Source of the DNA: Rhizophagus clarus
Lineage: Eukaryota > Glomeromycota > Glomeromycetes > Glomerales > Glomeraceae
Assembly: GCA_015698045.1 (NCBI GenBank)
Contig: BLAL01000178.1
Span: 186,001 to 250,000, forward strand
Direction: 5' to 3'
DNA length: 64,000 nucleotides
In this document: positions 61,205 through 64,000 of the stretch, in pieces
Layout: each line of letters begins with the position of its first letter
Numbering within the stretch: position 1 is the stretch's first letter
Translations under genes and position numbers: made by a program
Notes under the pieces: model-generated
Seen by the model: only the letters and a program-made list of their open reading frames with translations
Database searches by the model: none
Told to the model about the DNA's origin: nothing

Positions 61205-62050
61205 CAATATTAATGTTGATTTAATATCAATTTAATATCTTCACTACATTTTTACGATATCATAATTGAAAATCAAATTGACAACTTTAAGTTTAGACTT
61301 AAATATGTCAATCAGATATTAATTTGATGATGATTCGTAATGATATCAAATTGATATCAAATTGACATATGATTCGATACTTTATCAGCATCATAATGAT
61401 ATCATTAAAAAATTAGTTTAACATAGAAATTGCATTGTATTAATATCAAATTAGCACTATAACAATATTGAATCAACATCTCAAGAATATCATTTCAAAT
61501 ATTAAAATATTTACTCAACATTGCAATTACATTATTTAGACATCAAACTACTAACTTAAAAATATCATTTCAGATATTAAAATATCTTCTTGATATCAAA
61601 ACTACATTATGTTGATACTGATTTAACATTTCAAAGTATTATTTTTTAAAATTAAAATTAGTATAATATTGAAACAACATCGCATTAAGATCTCAAGAAT
61701 ATTGTTTTCAAATATTAAAAATGTCAAAGCTACATTGTGTTAATATTGAATTAATATCAGGAAATTATATTTACGATTTAATTGATTTAATTAATAAATA
61801 TAATACATAATTTTCGTATATAACAAAGATTTTTATAGTTAACTCAAGTGTGTAATCATAAACAAGAATAAGAATCAAAATTGAAAAGAAATAAAAACAA
61901 ATAAAAATAATAATAAAAAAAAAATTATGTATATTTATAATATAATATTAAATAGCTCTATGATCTAATGCTGTAATATAGTGATATCATAGTTTATCAA
62001 TTTGATATTATGGTAATATTACATTGATATCGTAAGGATATTTCACAAAA
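61205..62050 (+). repeat. Degenerate GATATC / ATTGATATCAA repeat region
   Basis: The words GATATCAAATTGATATCAAA, AATATTAAAATAT and TTAATATCAAATTAGCA recur without a strict period up to 61760, and again at 61960-62040 (TTGATATCGTAAGGATATTT). The same vocabulary marks the arrays at 7.3-7.9 kb and 14.9-15.6 kb, and here too a polypurine tract is adjacent. It may be the remnant of a related element whose ends are not visible. Confidence 0.6.
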
Positions 62051-62832
62051 AAAAAAAAATAATTACAAAGAATGCGACTAAACATTGTGTTGCTTAAAAA
62101 ATTATAAATAATTCATATAAAATAATTATAAGAAAAATTGGAATAAGTTATATGGTTACGATAAAGGCAAAAAATCAGAAATGTTATTCTTATACCTATA
62201 ATAAACTGTAATATGGCTTGAAAAGTTGAAGGTTATAGAAACGCAGCTATTTATAACCTTTTTAATATTATAATCATTAAAATTATTCAGCGTTATTCAT
62301 CTATATGAAAGTATTTAAGCGAGAAAGAAAAGAAAGAAAATAAACATAAAGTAAAATAATGAAGTTTTATATCCATGTCATTTTCAAAGCCAGTACAAGT
62401 GCATTTATATTCTCTTCAGGAGAAGAAGAATATGTATTTTATCTAAGAACATTGTCAGAACTTTCTTGAGAAACAGGAGAAGAGATGTTTGAAAAGGTTT
62501 AGTACTAGCAGGTTAAAAAAAATATAAGATAAATATAAATAAAAACCAAATATTTATTTTTGAGGTTTGTAAAAATTCATAAACATAAAAGGATAAAGGG
62601 CCAGTTGTCAGGATTTCATATTTATCAGGAAAAAAAAAATACAGAGATAAATAAATAATTTATGCAATCACATAATTAATAAAATTATCAAATTTTATTG
62701 GTTATTTAGTAATTATTCAGTTTGTATATACTAATTATACTGCAAATTTTTATCTTTTTTTTTGTAAAGTAAAAATTATTTTTAATATTATAACATTTTA
62801 TGATTAATTATTTGTTAATAAAGCAATACAAT
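62051..62832. other. Spacer without a recognised gene
   Basis: Mixed composition at 62150-62520 with no open frame of interest. Nothing else seen. Confidence 0.45.
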
Positions 62833-62918
62833 CTAAATTCTACTAATAGCCACTTATCAGTTATCTATCGGTTACCTAAATTCTACTAATAGCCACTTAT
62901 CAGTTATCTATCGGTTAC
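62833..62918 (+). repeat. Perfect 43 bp tandem duplication
   Basis: Bases 62833-62875 and 62876-62918 are identical (unit starts CTAAATTCTACTAATAGCCA and ends TCTATCGGTTAC). Identity over 43 bases in otherwise decayed sequence indicates a recent duplication. Confidence 0.95.
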
Positions 62919-63130
62919 CTATTATGCATAAGTCAACTAAAGTCATAATTGGATTTATGCTCAACTTATGTTAATAAAATTATTACAATATCATTGATTA
63001 TATTAAATTTATTAACGTTTTTAAGTCTAATTAAAGATGATTAATGTAAATTTACTAATAATTTCGTTATAATATTACCAACTTTTTTGTTAAGTTTGGC
63101 TATTTTTTTTTAAATTTAAATTGTTCGCTT

Positions 63131-63195
63131 ATGAACTTGAGTTGAACTTGAGTTGAACTTGTGTTCAACTTGTGTTCAATTTGTGTTTAATTCAA
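63131..63195 (+). repeat. Short tandem repeat of GAACTTGAGTT / CAACTTGTGTT
   Basis: An 11-12 base unit is repeated about five times with a switch in the middle. The first half (TTGAACTTGAG) and second half (TTCAACTTGTG) also give local inverted symmetry around AACTTGTGTTCAA. Confidence 0.75.
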
Positions 63196-64000
63196 TTGTT
63201 TAAGATCTTTGTAAATTGTATTGTGGATCTGTAATTGTTTAATTATTAAATATGTAAATTGCAATTATAGGTCTGTAATTGTTCATTATTTAAATTATTT
63301 TAATTTTTTTCAAATATAAATATTTGATAAATAATCAGGATTACATTAAAGAATTTTAAAAAAACAATTTTCCTAAATGAACCATTGGAAATTTCTCTAT
63401 CAAAAAATGTCTAAATGATTCTTTGGTTAAAAAATTCTCAAAAACAATTTCTCAAACGAACTCAACAATTTTTTTGGCATATTTAGAATGCCAATCATTT
63501 CAAATTTGGAAAGAAAATTCAACTATCATTTTACCTATATTAGGATATTATTACAAATTTATTCGACCCTAAAGAAAACTATATTTAACTACCTAAATAT
63601 TATTGATAAATAGGCCAAATAATAGTAGTTTTATTAATATTTTTATTTATAGCAATGTACATATTATAATATTATATAAAATTTAATCTAATATTTATCT
63701 ATCTATATATTATTATCACTTGTTATTATTCACATTAATCTATCTGCTATTTATTTACAACCATCATCTACACAATCATGCATTCTAAAAAAATCCTAAA
63801 TTCATATTATATGAGAGTCAAAGAGTAACTTAAAAAAAAAATAAAAAATGTATTCATAAATTAATAATTCGTAAAAATAAAAATTAAAATCAATAAAAAA
63901 TATACCATATATCTGTATATACAAAAATCTTAAATAACAAATTGTTAAAAAAAGAAAAAATAAAGAAACGTTAAAAACATTTCTAATTAACTAAAAGTAA
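63196..64000. other. A+T-rich end of window without a gene
   Basis: No exon, repeat unit or element end recognised. Confidence 0.45.

Noticed and set aside
60735..61207. Three overlapping minus-strand frames of 105-140 codons
   Set aside because: All three frames are open because the strand is nearly pure pyrimidine. The composition is not that of a membrane protein family I know.

Overview
This 64 kb window looks like part of the nuclear genome of a fungus, most probably an arbuscular mycorrhizal fungus (Glomeromycotina, Rhizophagus-like). The reasons are the very high A+T content with long homopolymers, genes cut by many 50-100 base GT-AG introns, the protein families present, and many decayed DNA transposons, among them FAR1/MULE-type and hAT remnants of kinds I recognise from that group. 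The species is inferred; no search was run. All multi-exon models below were built by hand by checking splice sites and reading-frame phase.

Layout. Bases 1-6.5 kb hold no gene: a 45 bp tandem array, a fold-back element and about 2 kb of extreme A+T. Bases 6.53-15.77 kb are bounded by inverted ends and TA target duplications. I read this as one 9.2 kb pogo/Tigger-like element carrying three spliced or low-complexity genes: a BAH-like protein, a Myb/SANT-like protein with an RS tail, and a five-exon acidic protein. The element has elaborate subterminal satellites and no transposase that I can recognise. A 779 bp copy made of only its two ends lies at 17.5-18.3 kb. Bases 15.8-25.5 kb contain a polypurine tract, two MITEs, coding relics and a complete but dead hAT element with an 8 bp target duplication. 

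Bases 25.5-30.5 kb carry a 10-exon Sec7-PH ARF exchange factor on the minus strand. Bases 31-42 kb are again repetitive: a TA-flanked MITE, a TTAGGG-like degenerate repeat, a MULE relic, a 17-unit CCGG-rich tandem array, a 155 bp MITE, a 0.9 kb polypyrimidine tract and another inverted-repeat element. 

Bases 42.5-57.7 kb are the housekeeping core: an RRM protein (-), a peroxisomal enoyl-CoA hydratase/isomerase (-), a DCAF-type WD40 protein (+), a C2H2 zinc-finger factor (-) and the cullin subunit APC2 of the anaphase-promoting complex (+). The enoyl-CoA isomerase and the WD40 gene are divergent, as are the zinc-finger gene and APC2; the WD40 and zinc-finger genes converge. Bases 57.7-64 kb hold no intact gene, but include a C-to-T decayed copy of the 37 kb array, a polypurine tract, GATATC-type repeats and a perfect 43 bp duplication.

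The genes belong to general cell biology (vesicle traffic, lipid beta-oxidation, ubiquitin ligases, transcription) and do not form a pathway. The most unusual structure is the 9.2 kb gene-carrying element with its internally deleted derivative.
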